Of a stretch of DNA of 64,000 bases, positions 21,861-31,846 are shown piece by piece. The position numbers and the translations under genes are program-made. Position 1 is the stretch's first letter, and each line of letters opens with the position of its first letter. This DNA is from Juglans regia (lineage: Eukaryota; Streptophyta; Magnoliopsida; Fagales; Juglandaceae): the NCBI RefSeq assembly GCF_001411555.2, contig NC_049915.1, positions 16,506,640-16,570,639 on the forward strand, given 5' to 3'. The notes under the pieces were generated by a model. It was not told where the DNA came from. It did not search any database and saw only the letters and a list, made by a program, of their open reading frames with translations.

Positions 21861-24800
21861 ATGGCAGAGCTCCTTCTTTCTGCATTCCTTCAGGGGTTGT
21901 TTGACCGACTATTGTCTCCTGAGTTGCTGAAATTTGCTCGCCGAGAGGGACTTAAAAAACAGCTGGACAAGTGCGGCAAAACCATGGAAATAATTCGAGT
22001 GGTGCTTGATGATGCAAAGGAGAAGCAACAGACTGAAAAGACAGTGAAAGCTTGGCTTGATAATCTCAGAGACTTGGCCTACGACGTGGAAGATATACTG
22101 GATGAGTTCGCCACAGAAGCTTTGCAACGCAAGTTGATGGCCGCTGAAAGTCAGGTTAGCGCTAGTATGGTACGAAATCTCTTCCCTGCTTGTTGTACTT
22201 GTTTAACTCCAAGTGCTGTTAAGATCAAGTTTAGGCTGGAGCCAAAGATAAAGAAAATAAATACAAGATTTAATGAGCTCGTGGCACAAAAAGATGAACT
22301 TAATTTGTTGCGAACATTTATAAGTCCGATGCCAATCAAAAAAAGAGAGATAACTCCTTCAACTTCTGTGGTGAACGAAGATCACATCTACGGTAGGGAG
22401 AAAGTCGTAGAGGCTATACTTGAATTATTGACAAGTGATAAACATAGTGATGCTTCGAATAAATTAGTACCCAATGTGATTCCTATAGTTGGTATGGGGG
22501 GTATCGGAAAGACAACCCTCGCCCAGCTCGTTTACAATAATGAAAAAGTGGAAAGCTTTTTCGATCTGAAAGCATGGGTTTGTGTTTCTGAAGATTTTGA
22601 TGTTGCTAAAGTCACAAAAACGATTTTACAATCTATGAGCAAGGAATTAGACTGTGCTAACAAAGATCTAAATTGGTTGCAAGTGGAATTGAAGAAAATA
22701 ATACATGAGAAAAGGTTTCTAGTCATTCTTGATGATGTTTGGAATGAGGACCGCAATGATTGGACTCTCCTACTTCTCCCTTTCGAAGCAGGGGCTCCAG
22801 GAAGTAGTATTATTGTCACAACTCGTAACCAGGAAATATCATCAAATATGGGAACTATTAAAGTCGAGCCTTTTCAGTTGGAGTTGTTGCCAACTGATGC
22901 TTGTTTGTCAATATTTTCCCAACATGCATTGGATGCAAAAGACTTTAGTGCACATCCAGACCTTAAAGATATTGGGGAGGAAATTGTTAGTAGGTGTAAA
23001 GGCTTGCCATTGGCAGTAAAAACTATTGGGGGAGTCTTACGCGGTAAACGTGAAAACCGCATTAATGAGTGGGAAAAAGTTTTGAAGAATAACATATGGG
23101 ATATTTCAGTGCAAAAAAATGGAATTCCTTCCTCTCTTATGGTAAGCTATGACAATCTACCTTCACATTTGAAGAGGTGCTTTGCATACTGTTCAATACT
23201 ACCAAAGAACTATGAATTTGAGGAGAAGAAGGTGGTTCCATTATGGATGGCAGAAGGCCTGATTCATGAACCCCTACAAGATGAAGAGGAAATGGAAGAT
23301 TTGGGTTTCGAGTATTTTTGCAATCTGTTGTCAAGGTCATTTTTCCAAAAGTCACATATTAATGAATCAAAATTTGTTATGCATGACCTCATCAATGATT
23401 TGGCTCAGTCGGTTGCAGGCAATACGTGCTTTAGAATGGAAGATAGGATTGGGGAAATTCCTATAAAGGCACGCCACTCATCTTATCTTGGAAGCAAATA
23501 TGATGTAACTAAAAAGTTTGAAGTTTTTTCTAAATTGATCACAAGTTTACGTACATTCTTACCTTTCATGCTACCAGATTCAGGTTTTTGCTATTTGGCT
23601 CATCATGTTCACTTTAAATTGGTTCCAACATTACGTTGTTTAAGGGTGTTATCTTTCAAAGGATACCACATAACGGAGCTATCGGATTCTATTGGTGATT
23701 TGAAGCATTTGCGGTACCTTAACCTTTCAAAGACTCAAATTAGTAGCCTGCCAGAATCAATAACTAGTCTTTACAACTTGCAAATGTTGTTGTTGGAGGA
23801 ATGTTTTCTTCTAAAGAAATTACCTTCAATGTTATGCAACTTAGTCAACCTGCGCCACCTTAACATTGAAGGTGCAGATAGTTTGGAAGGAATGCCTATG
23901 CAAATAGGTAAACTAACTTGTCTTCAAACACTGTCTAATCTAGTTCTGGGAAAAGGCAGTTACTCAGGAATAATGGAGCTTGGACCTTTGAAGCATCTTC
24001 GGGGGACACTCTGCATTTCAAGATTAGAGAATGTGATTGAACAAAAGGATGCAAAGGATGCTGAATTAATTAAAAAGACGAAAATTAGTGCGTTGTGGTT
24101 GAAATGGAGTAGGGACATTGATGAGTCAAAGGACACGGCAAGTGAACTAGAGGTACTAAATGGGCTACGGCCTCATAATGCTTTGACGAAGTTGGTTATA
24201 ATTAACTATGGTGGTGCAAAATTTCCTAATTGGTTAACATCTCCTTCATTTCCTCGTATGGTCTCCTTGAGATTAGAAAATTGTTACAAGTGCACATCAT
24301 TACCTCCATTGGGGCAATATTTACCATCACTCAAAAATCTTTGGATCAAGAGCATGGCTAACGTGAAGAGTGTTGGTTCTGAATTTTGTAGCAGTAGTTT
24401 AGAGACATTGCATTTCAATAACATGGAGGAGTGGGAGAATTGGAGTCCTTGTGAAGGATTCCCAAATCTGCGTGAGCTTTCCCCTTATAAGTGTCCGAAG
24501 CTATCAAGCGAGTTACCAAACAACCTTCCTTTACTAAACAAAGTTGTGATAAATGATTGTGCGCTGTTGGTGGTCTCACTTTCATGCTTTCCAGATAAAT
24601 GCAAATTTAACATTAAGGAATCCGAAGTGCTTGGTATGGAAGGGGTGGTGTGTGAAAGCAAGGTTACATTCAAATCAATACAATTCTTCAGATCACTTTC
24701 ACCAATTTTAGATATGGAAGGTTTGGCAGAGTTGGAAGAGTTACGTATTATGAACTGTGAGGAGCTGACGAATTTGTGGTCAGACAAGGTGGGATCACTG

Positions 24801-25874
24801 CCACATGATCTCCCATTTCTGAATTTTCTCCGCATTAATAATTGTCCCAAACTTGTCTCTTTGGTGGCGGAAGAAGTTGATCAAGAGCTTCTCCAACTCA
24901 GAATCACATCTATTCGTATCGACTATTGCATAGCCTGGGAATCATTACCTAAGACATTGATGTACAACAATATGTGTCTTCAGTCTATTCATATCACAAA
25001 TTGTGATTCGCTAACGCATTTGGCAAGAAGCCATCTGCCTCCAACTTTAAAAGAGCTATATATACAAGACTGCAAGAGTATGAGGAATTTGGTGGAGGAT
25101 GATGATAATGATACAAACAACAACAGTAGTTGCAGTACATCAAGCGGGGAATTACCTGCCACACTTCAAGGCCTCTTTATTATTAATTGTCCGAAGCTGG
25201 AGTCAGTAGCCAAGAGTTTTCATCATAACTCATTTCTTACAAATATCACCATCTGCTATTGTGAAAATCTTGCATTGTTGCTCCTCCCTTCCAACCTAAG
25301 ACACCTTCAAATACTTAGTTGTGAGAAAATGCGACTGCAAAACGACATACACAACCTCGCCTCTCTTCAATATTTGCAAATAAAGAATTGTCCAAGCATT
25401 TTATCATTTCCCAAAGAAGGTTTTCCCACAAACCTAACAACACTTGAGATCTCTCATCTTAAAATCACTGAAGCCTTGCTCGATTGGGGGCTGGACAACC
25501 TCATTTCTCTTAATGAACTTGAAATCTGTGGATGTCAGCATCTGGTGTCCTTTCCAGAGATGACGTTGCCTGCCTCTCTAACAAGCCTTTGCATCTCAGA
25601 ATTCTCGAATCTGGAATGCCTGTCTTCCGAGGGCTTAAGAAAACTCACCTCTCTTAAAACACTCCATATTTCTGACTGCGAGAAGCTCACGTGTTTTCCA
25701 GAGGAATGCCTGCCTCCCTCACTCCTAAAGCTTCATATCTCTTCTTGCCAAAAGTTGATGTCCTTACCAGAGAATGGCCTACCTCCCTCACTGCAGAGAC
25801 TTGTAATTCGTGAATGTCCTCTACTGGAAGAATGGCGCAGGATGCCTGACATCCCCTATGTTGAAATTATGTGA
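21861..25874 (+). CDS. NLR2: CC-NB-ARC-LRR resistance protein, I2/RPP13-like-1 type
   Basis: Single exon, 1337 aa, starting MAELLLSAFLQGLFDRL right after the conserved leader. Coiled coil about 1-160 with YDVEDILDEF (74-83). NB-ARC: P-loop GMGGIGKTTLAQ (211-222), kinase-2 FLVILDDVWNE (286-296), SSIIVTTRN, GLPL (381-384), CFAYCSILPKNYEF (440-453), MHD (507-509). LRRs from about 591. In the distal LRRs it carries one extra unit (ENLALLLLPSNLRHLQIL) absent from NLR1, NLR3 and NLR4, and lacks the CPSLESL unit present in the other three. The C-terminal tail is short: the stretch equivalent to RCKKDQRGE is deleted and it ends DIPYVEIM. All nucleotide-binding motifs are intact, so it is probably functional. 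Confidence 0.96.
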   Translation: MAELLLSAFLQGLFDRLLSPELLKFARREGLKKQLDKCGKTMEIIRVVLDDAKEKQQTEKTVKAWLDNLRDLAYDVEDILDEFATEALQRKLMAAESQVSASMVRNLFPACCTCLTPSAVKIKFRLEPKIKKINTRFNELVAQKDELNLLRTFISPMPIKKREITPSTSVVNEDHIYGREKVVEAILELLTSDKHSDASNKLVPNVIPIVGMGGIGKTTLAQLVYNNEKVESFFDLKAWVCVSEDFDVAKVTKTILQSMSKELDCANKDLNWLQVELKKIIHEKRFLVILDDVWNEDRNDWTLLLLPFEAGAPGSSIIVTTRNQEISSNMGTIKVEPFQLELLPTDACLSIFSQHALDAKDFSAHPDLKDIGEEIVSRCKGLPLAVKTIGGVLRGKRENRINEWEKVLKNNIWDISVQKNGIPSSLMVSYDNLPSHLKRCFAYCSILPKNYEFEEKKVVPLWMAEGLIHEPLQDEEEMEDLGFEYFCNLLSRSFFQKSHINESKFVMHDLINDLAQSVAGNTCFRMEDRIGEIPIKARHSSYLGSKYDVTKKFEVFSKLITSLRTFLPFMLPDSGFCYLAHHVHFKLVPTLRCLRVLSFKGYHITELSDSIGDLKHLRYLNLSKTQISSLPESITSLYNLQMLLLEECFLLKKLPSMLCNLVNLRHLNIEGADSLEGMPMQIGKLTCLQTLSNLVLGKGSYSGIMELGPLKHLRGTLCISRLENVIEQKDAKDAELIKKTKISALWLKWSRDIDESKDTASELEVLNGLRPHNALTKLVIINYGGAKFPNWLTSPSFPRMVSLRLENCYKCTSLPPLGQYLPSLKNLWIKSMANVKSVGSEFCSSSLETLHFNNMEEWENWSPCEGFPNLRELSPYKCPKLSSELPNNLPLLNKVVINDCALLVVSLSCFPDKCKFNIKESEVLGMEGVVCESKVTFKSIQFFRSLSPILDMEGLAELEELRIMNCEELTNLWSDKVGSLPHDLPFLNFLRINNCPKLVSLVAEEVDQELLQLRITSIRIDYCIAWESLPKTLMYNNMCLQSIHITNCDSLTHLARSHLPPTLKELYIQDCKSMRNLVEDDDNDTNNNSSCSTSSGELPATLQGLFIINCPKLESVAKSFHHNSFLTNITICYCENLALLLLPSNLRHLQILSCEKMRLQNDIHNLASLQYLQIKNCPSILSFPKEGFPTNLTTLEISHLKITEALLDWGLDNLISLNELEICGCQHLVSFPEMTLPASLTSLCISEFSNLECLSSEGLRKLTSLKTLHISDCEKLTCFPEECLPPSLLKLHISSCQKLMSLPENGLPPSLQRLVIRECPLLEEWRRMPDIPYVEIM

Positions 25875-26895
25875 CAGAAACGGAGGAATAAATCCAAAGG
25901 TAAGTTTATTCTGGCTTTGATTCAAATTTCCTTTGAATGTTGAATGGTGGCGTTGGAGAGATCCCGTCACTCCTATTGCATGTTGTGACTCGGGTTGCTA
26001 TGCTGAATGTCTAACTATTCTTCTTGTGGTTTTTTTGTTCTCATGGTATATCTTGTTCCTTTCTTGTGTTTGTTTTTTCCATGTATGGATTTATTTATTT
26101 TTTCATTTATGGATTTGCTTCTTGTCAGATCGTCGATTGCATGACAAGGGTAAAGATGAAGAAGGGGAAGGATGTTTTTACATCCATATAAATATAGAAA
26201 TCGGTATAGAAAAATAAAATCCTCTGTTTTACTGATTGAGAATATGAATATATATATATATATATATATATAGCCATATAGGCTGATGAATATTTATTTG
26301 TTCAAAGCTTGCAGATGATTCAAAAGATTGATGCAAGTTGTTGAAACTTCCGACTGCTATCTGAAAAATGGATGTGCAAGTAATATTACTTTTCTCTTGC
26401 TATTGTTTTTCTTACTGCCTTTACCTAAATGTAGTAAACCACTTTCAAGTTAATATAAGAGATTGATGTGTGGAAGAACTGTTGGAATTTTGGTGAAGTC
26501 CATAAGCCACGATCACACCTCAAATCATTGTAAAAAAATTGATTTTGGCAATTATACAGTGTATGATTTAGGAGTTTTTTGGGTATGCTAATATAAAAGA
26601 ACCGTTACTCTTGTTCTCAGGAAGAAGTTGTAAACCAAGCAGCGATGGATGCCATTTCTCATAGGCTCTAATTCTCAGTGAGGTGGGCCAAGCGCACAAA
26701 CGTTAGATTGCGCTGATCTTCTAACCCAATATATTTGCTGTCTTCACAATGGCTGGATCATGGATTCTTCTCTGCCTCAACATACTCTTCTAAAATTGCA
26801 GCAGCAAGCTGTTGGCATGCCATGTCTTTCTTCATGTTTTTGCTATTCATATCCACCTAATCAATGTCTGGCTACAAGCGAACCTGTCTCATGGT
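25875..26895 (+). other. NLR2 3' flank with candidate 3'-UTR introns
   Basis: Splice donor AAAG|GTAAGT 25 nt after the stop (intron from 25900). A (TA)n run near 26250-26272 precedes the candidate exon at 26315-26379. A further acceptor-like ttgttctcag|gaagaag follows near 26620. The hydrophobic frame at 25933-26217 lies inside the presumed first 3' intron, is not conserved as a frame in the other copies and is not called as a gene. Confidence 0.6.
26315..26379 (+). other. Candidate 65-nt noncoding 3' exon (NLR2)
   Basis: Preceded by gcttgcag and followed by gtaatatt. The same 65-nt length with the same borders is seen at 33648-33712, 48699-48763 and 61462-61526. It lies downstream of the stop codon and a conserved splice donor, so it is inferred to be a 3'-UTR exon. 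Confidence 0.55.
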
Positions 26896-27820
26896 GTAAC
26901 GCCCCAAACCCGGGTGGCTTGGAGATTTACTACTTGACACTCATAAACATGTCTCCCAACACATCCAAAGAAAAATTCTCCAAAAACTTTATAAATGAAA
27001 TCAATCTCAAATCTTCTCAATAATCTCATTACAAACTCCACACAAACTTTAATGCAATAATAATAGATCAAAGGGGTCCATAACCTCCCGGTAATAGTAA
27101 CATACCAAACTGAAAACACCATAGGTCCTACTAAACCCAAACATATAATTAAAACTTAAAGGCAATAAAAACTAAGAACATCAAGAGTCCTTATTCCAAC
27201 TACATCTCCTCAGCTTAACCATGTTCACCAATCTAATTCAGGTCCTCATTTGGACTCTCCACATCATCTGAAAAATATTATCATGATAGGGGGTGAGTTA
27301 TCACAACTCAGTAAGCAGAAATCATATGCTAGCGTGCAAACATGAGCATTTATAAAGTAGAGTATGCAGAATAAAATATTTTCCAGAGTTATCATGCAGA
27401 ACAGAACATATTTTCAAAATAACAGAGCGATGGTTTTAAAACAAGTAAAACCCATGGTACTTTGGCATAACATAAACTGAGTATCATCATCAGATCAAAA
27501 CAGAGCATCAAACAGAGCAAAGACCATGTTTCACCCCCGTGGTAGGGTTGTGCTAACCCCGGTGGCCAAACCAGGCAGAGACAGAGGTGAAATCTTTCCT
27601 TTATTCTTTGGTATGTTACTATTACCGGGAGGTTATGGACCCCTTTGATCTATTATTATTGCATTAAAGTTTGTGTGGAGTTTGTAATGAGATTATTGAG
27701 AAGATTTGAGATTGATTTCATTTATAAAGTTTTTGGAGAATTTTTCTTTGGATGTGTTGGGAGACATGTTTATGAGTGTCAAGTAGTAAATCTCCAAGCC
27801 ACCTGGGTTTGGGGCGTTAC
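26896..27820. mobile_element. Foldback element with 214-bp inverted ends
   Basis: The ends 26896-27109 and 27607-27820 are reverse complements over 214 bp with one visible mismatch (cccgggtgg versus cccaggtgg). The middle (27110-27606) matches the large repeat at 61900-62365 (catttggactctccacatca, ggttgtgctaaccccggtgg). The right arm is thus an inverted copy of the left end of that family. The flanks read tggt on each side (26892-26895 and 27823-27826). The paralogous site after NLR1 (about 9140-9150, tctcatgatattgttttgg) lacks the insert. Mirror-image short frames in the two arms are by-products of the inverted repeat. No transposase was found. Confidence 0.85.
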
Positions 27821-28200
27821 ATTGGTATTGTTTTGGAGTCCCAATGCTTATAAGAGCTGTCAAAAAGGTGCTTGTAAGTTTGTAATGAATCAAAGTAATC
27901 CCATTTTTATGATTCAAACATTAAAATGGACTAAGAATTAGTATTCAGGCATTGAAGATAGAAATCCAAAACATCCAAATTGATCTGCCATCATCCTCTG
28001 CCATCATTCAGGCCAAGTCCAAAGACTGAAAGGAAGTTCATTGGTTTGAATCTCTATTCGGCTAAAAATTTCTAAAAATAAGTGATTTGATAAGATGCCT
28101 GGACATTTGTCTGGATTTTGATCAGGATTTTGGAAAGTGTACCTGTGATTTATTCCTCTCAACTTTAGAATTTTGCTAGCTGTCATTTTTATCTCTCAAG
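27821..28200. other. NLR 3'-flank continuation joined to kinase flank
   Basis: Continues the module interrupted by the foldback element (ttggagtcccaatgcttata, also at 9153) and then runs into the intron-like DNA before kinase fragment 2. The same junction exists at 9240-9500 after NLR1. No gene. Confidence 0.6.
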
Positions 28201-28460
28201 TATGTGGAGTTTTTTGTTGAAACCATTTGTTATTCTTGTGGTTTGAATTTCAAGGTGCTGTTAATGAAAAGACTTAGGCATCCCAATGTTGTGCTCTTCA
28301 TGGGAGCTGTAACACGTCCCCCAAATCTTTCAATTGTCACTGAATTTCTTCCCGGGTATGCAAACTCTCTCCTGCTCTGACCATAGTCATTTATGGTCTT
28401 ATCACAGATTTATGGAAGACAATGTGTTCCATAATTAAACTTACGAACAAAAGCCCTTAT
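28201..28460 (+). pseudogene. Raf-like kinase pseudogene, fragment 2
   Basis: One exon, 28255-28355 (101 nt), with acceptor tttcaag and donor gtatgc. It encodes [20 protein letters not shown] followed by [13 protein letters not shown]. It is the same exon as 30360-30460 and the intact form of the deleted copy at 9564. Following intron-like DNA to about 28680 matches 9640-9930. No other kinase exon follows, so it is a fragment. Confidence 0.85.
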
Positions 28461-29715
28461 TAGTAACCTGACTTTTCAATCTGTATGCTCTAGTTGTATG
28501 GTAGGCGATTATTCCTTTTTCTTAACAGGCATTGATTTACTTGAAAGTAACACAGCACACGCTTGTACACATGTCTGCACACGGACATGGATACACAACC
28601 AATGAAATGGCTTCACAAGAGGCTCTTGAATTGTAGGGCTTTTGGAAAGTAGAAGAAAATACTTTCATGAAAACAGATCTTACAATGTGAATGATGTAGA
28701 CTTGTCTATTGATTTAGTGTTTAGGGTTCTATACAATCAACATAGGTGCGCTAAAGCCTCTACCTACTAAACTTGGCATTAAAGAACCGGATATAAAAAT
28801 TGATGGCAGTACAGCTTAAATTCCTCGAGTATTTATTTGTAACAAACCCCAACAGATTAATGCTGAAGATTGTAAGCACATTCTTTGATATTTATCAAAG
28901 AATAAGGGTCATTGTTTCTTTCAGATGTTAGGTAAAGCCTACAATAACAGGCATGGTTTTGTAGGAGGAGATGAAAAGTTCCACAGGTTATTGAATGATG
29001 CCCACATAGGTCAAGTTTCAGCGTATATGATGCACTGAGCTTTACCTATTTTATTTTCTTCCATTGTGTTTATTTATCTGAATTAAGTCTTTGGAAGGAC
29101 TGTCTGTGATTTATTCATTTGAGGTGTTCTTTTTCCCTTTGTATGTATCTAAAGTCCAAAGAATCATCACCATCTTCCTATTCCAAAGTGCATATTGTTT
29201 TTGAAAAGGTAAGTTTTATTGATGAGCAAGAAATAGGAACAAGGCAATATCGATGTACATAAGGAGTATATGTCAGACAACTAATGAGAGAGAGAGAAAA
29301 ACATCAGAAAATTTTGGAAGCTAAAGCCAGAAAATCATAGGTGGGTTGCCATTCAATGGCAAAGTGTATTGAAAAATAAAACCTTGGGGCTTTCTGCAGT
29401 CCTTGTACCATCTTCAAAGCTTTGGTCATTTATTTCCCTCCATATGCACCACATCAACCAAATCAGGATCATTTTCCACAAGGTGTCACTGTGAAGACTA
29501 TCAAACTGCCCTTCCATACCTACATATTTTAACCTTATTATCTGCTTTGTTTTGGGATGTTACTTCAGTTGTATAGGTTGGAATAGAAACATCAATTGTC
29601 TAGCCCTATGTCACTGTCTCCTGTTTGTTTTGAGATTTCTTGCTTGCATTTGCGCCAAATTCATGTTCTGGGAAACTCTATGTTTGGATCCTATTGTCAG
29701 TGTTTGGTTTTATAG
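28461..29715. other. Intergenic / kinase intron-like DNA
   Basis: A stretch near 28910-29035 reads MLGKAYNNRHGFVGGDEKFH then RLLNDAHIGQV before a stop. It looks like a decayed exon but I cannot assign it. A LINE remnant is listed separately. Otherwise no coding signal. Confidence 0.4.
29208..29500 (-). mobile_element. LINE ORF2 3'-end remnant, minus strand
   Basis: On the minus strand: IWLMWCIWREINDQSFEDGT, then RTAESPKVLFFNTL, followed by decayed 3' sequence. This is the usual C-terminal 'CLMWCIWRERN' segment of plant L1-type LINEs. No long poly(A) or clear target duplication remains. Confidence 0.7.
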
Positions 29716-30470
29716 GAAGTGGCTGTGAAGTGGTTCCTAGACCAGGATATTTATGGTCAATCACTTTTGGAATTCAAAAGTGAGGTACAATCTGCTTTTC
29801 CCTTTTAAATATTTTTTTGCATTTACAGTTTTTTGGGTTCTTAGCTCGTGTTTCACAAGAAAATAAGACTTAGTTTCATTTGTTTTAAATGCATTGTGTT
29901 TGCACCTTAATTGATATGATTTTTCTGCTTAATATTGCTAGCAAGATGTCACTTCAAGAAATTGATCTCCTGGTTTACATCTGATTTACCGCCATTCTTG
30001 ACCCCTGACATTAACGATGGTGAATATAGTATTCATTGCTGATTGACACATAGGAGATGAAGTTATAGTGCAATACAGAATTGGAGTTATTTCTTTGGTC
30101 TCTTCAATTAAAAGCCTGCTTGTGCTGTCAAAACTTTCCATGCCCTTATTGCCTTATTTTAATTGAGCGTATGATTGACTCATAAAAATAAGGGATGAGA
30201 TGCCTGGACACATTTGTATGGATTTTGATCAGGATTTTGGAAAGTCTACCTGTGATTTCTTCCTCTCAACTTAGACTTTTGCTAGCTGTCATTGTTATCT
30301 CTAAGTCTCTGGAGATTTTTGTTGAAACCATTTGTTCTACTTGTGGTTTGAATTTCAAGGTGCTGTTAATGAAAAGACTCAGGCATCCCAATGTTGTGCT
30401 CTTCATGGGAGCTGTAACACATCCCCCAAATCTTTCAATTGCCACTGAATTTCTTCCCAGGTATGCAAAT
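29716..30470 (+). pseudogene. Raf-like kinase pseudogene, fragment 3 (two exons)
   Basis: Exon A 29716-29784 (69 nt) has an AG acceptor and GT donor and encodes EVAVKWFLDQDIYGQSLLEF plus KSE. VAVK supplies the beta-3 ATP-binding lysine. Exon B 30360-30460 (101 nt) encodes [20 protein letters not shown] then [14 protein letters not shown]. The two exons join in phase 0 as in Raf-like kinases of the EDR1/CTR1 class. The glycine loop, HRD, DFG and C-lobe are missing. The copy lacks the NLR-flank junction of fragments 1 and 2, so it keeps more of the original kinase surroundings. Confidence 0.87.
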
Positions 30471-31400
30471 GCTCTTGTTCTGACCATATTTATGAGAGAC
30501 AATGTGTTCCTTATTTAAACTTACGAACAAAAGCCCTTGTTAGTAACGTGACTTATCAGTATGCTCTAGCTGCATAGTAGACGAATATTCCTTTTTCTTT
30601 TCAGGCATTGATTTACTTGAAAGAAACACAGCACCCGCTAGTACACACGTGCACACACACGCGCATGGACACACACAACCAATGAAATGGCTTCTAAAGA
30701 GGCTCTTCAATTGTAGGGCTTTTGGAAACTAGAGGAAAATTTTCATGAAAACAGATCTAAGAAAGTTCAGTTTCTATCAATGGAAAATTTTCCTGAGAAG
30801 TATATTCATGTTGCTGTTTCAAGTTTGCTTTATCACAGTAGACAAGTAAACAATCATCTATGTTTTGGAAAAATAAATATTGATGAACAGAGATGCCTAC
30901 ACAGAATGTGGCATGAAAATCCCATAAAGAATACTTCCTATGGCAGAAAGAACACTCCCCACTCATGGCTTTACCCTTAGGAACTCTAGAAAATCAACAT
31001 GGCTTACCAAATCAGTCAATAACTTCTAAAATCGAATTAGAGCTAAGAACTTGCTCTGCCAGTATGATACTATTTAATTAGGACTTGACAAGTTAATTCT
31101 TGTATCATATTAATTATGCCAATTGGTATGCTAAAGAACTAGTTTTTTCCTCTCTTTTATTTTTATTTTTATTTTTTGCAGACCTAGTTTATATAGGTTG
31201 ATTCACCGGCCTAACAATCAATTAGATGAAAGAAGGCGCTCTTGAGGATGGCCCTTGATGCTGTATGATTCTGTCATTCTTGCTCTTTATTCCAGTTCGA
31301 GTCACTAATTGCTATAATTTGTAACTTTGCAGGAAATAATGTTTGTTTTGGATGATTGAACTTTCAGGCCTGTGGAATGAATTATTCGCACAACTGCATT
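30471..31400. other. Intergenic between kinase fragment 3 and LRR fragment
   Basis: Matches the intron-like DNA after kinase fragments 1 and 2 up to about 30760, then AT-rich DNA without recognisable coding content. A dinucleotide-like ac-rich patch is at about 30640-30675. Confidence 0.5.
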
Positions 31401-31402
31401 TG

Positions 31403-31846
31403 TGGTCAGACGATGTGGGATCACTGCCACATCTCCTATTTCTTCGTTTTTCAAACATACAGAATTGTGACAAACTAGCATCTTTGGTGGCAGAAGTGGC
31501 CGGGCTCCAACTGGATATGCCATCCACGCTCAAAACAGTCAGGATCGACAAATGCAAATCCTTGGAATCCATACCAAAGGCAATGATGTACAACAGAACT
31601 TGTCTTGCGTATATTAGTATTTCTGGATGTGATTCGCTAACTCATTTTGCAAGAGGCCAAAAGTTGAGGTCCTTTCCAACGAATGGCCTACCTCACTCAC
31701 TTCAGAGACTTCATATCAATAGATATCGTCTCTTGAAAGAACACTGCAAGAAAGATCAGAGAGGAGAGTGGAGGAGGATAGCTGACATCCCTTATGTTCA
31801 AATTAATCACAAATACATTTACGACACAGATCCAAAGGTCCTTTGA
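31403..31846 (+). pseudogene. NLR fragment: LRR C-terminal end only
   Basis: The frame contains LWSDDVGSLPHLLFLRFSNI, a block ending SLESIPKAMMYNRTCL, then SGCDSLTHFARGQKLRSFPT, and finally CKKDQRGEWRRIADIPYVQI. It matches distal LRRs of the intact NLRs with several hundred residues missing between DSLTHFAR and QKLRSFP. The joint at about 31656-31659 is the tetranucleotide GCCA, present at both parental sites. No CC or NB-ARC portion precedes it. Its 3' flank continues as the usual downstream module, so it is the tail of a lost NLR gene. Confidence 0.88.

Noticed and set aside
25933..26217. 94-aa hydrophobic frame after NLR2, possible small membrane protein
   Set aside because: It lies in the presumed 3'-UTR intron and the frame is not kept in the homologous flanks of NLR1, NLR3 or NLR4.
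28910..29035. Possible decayed exon (MLGKAYNNRHGFVGGDEKFH...)
   Set aside because: It looks protein-like but I cannot assign a family, and no splice structure links it convincingly to the kinase exons.
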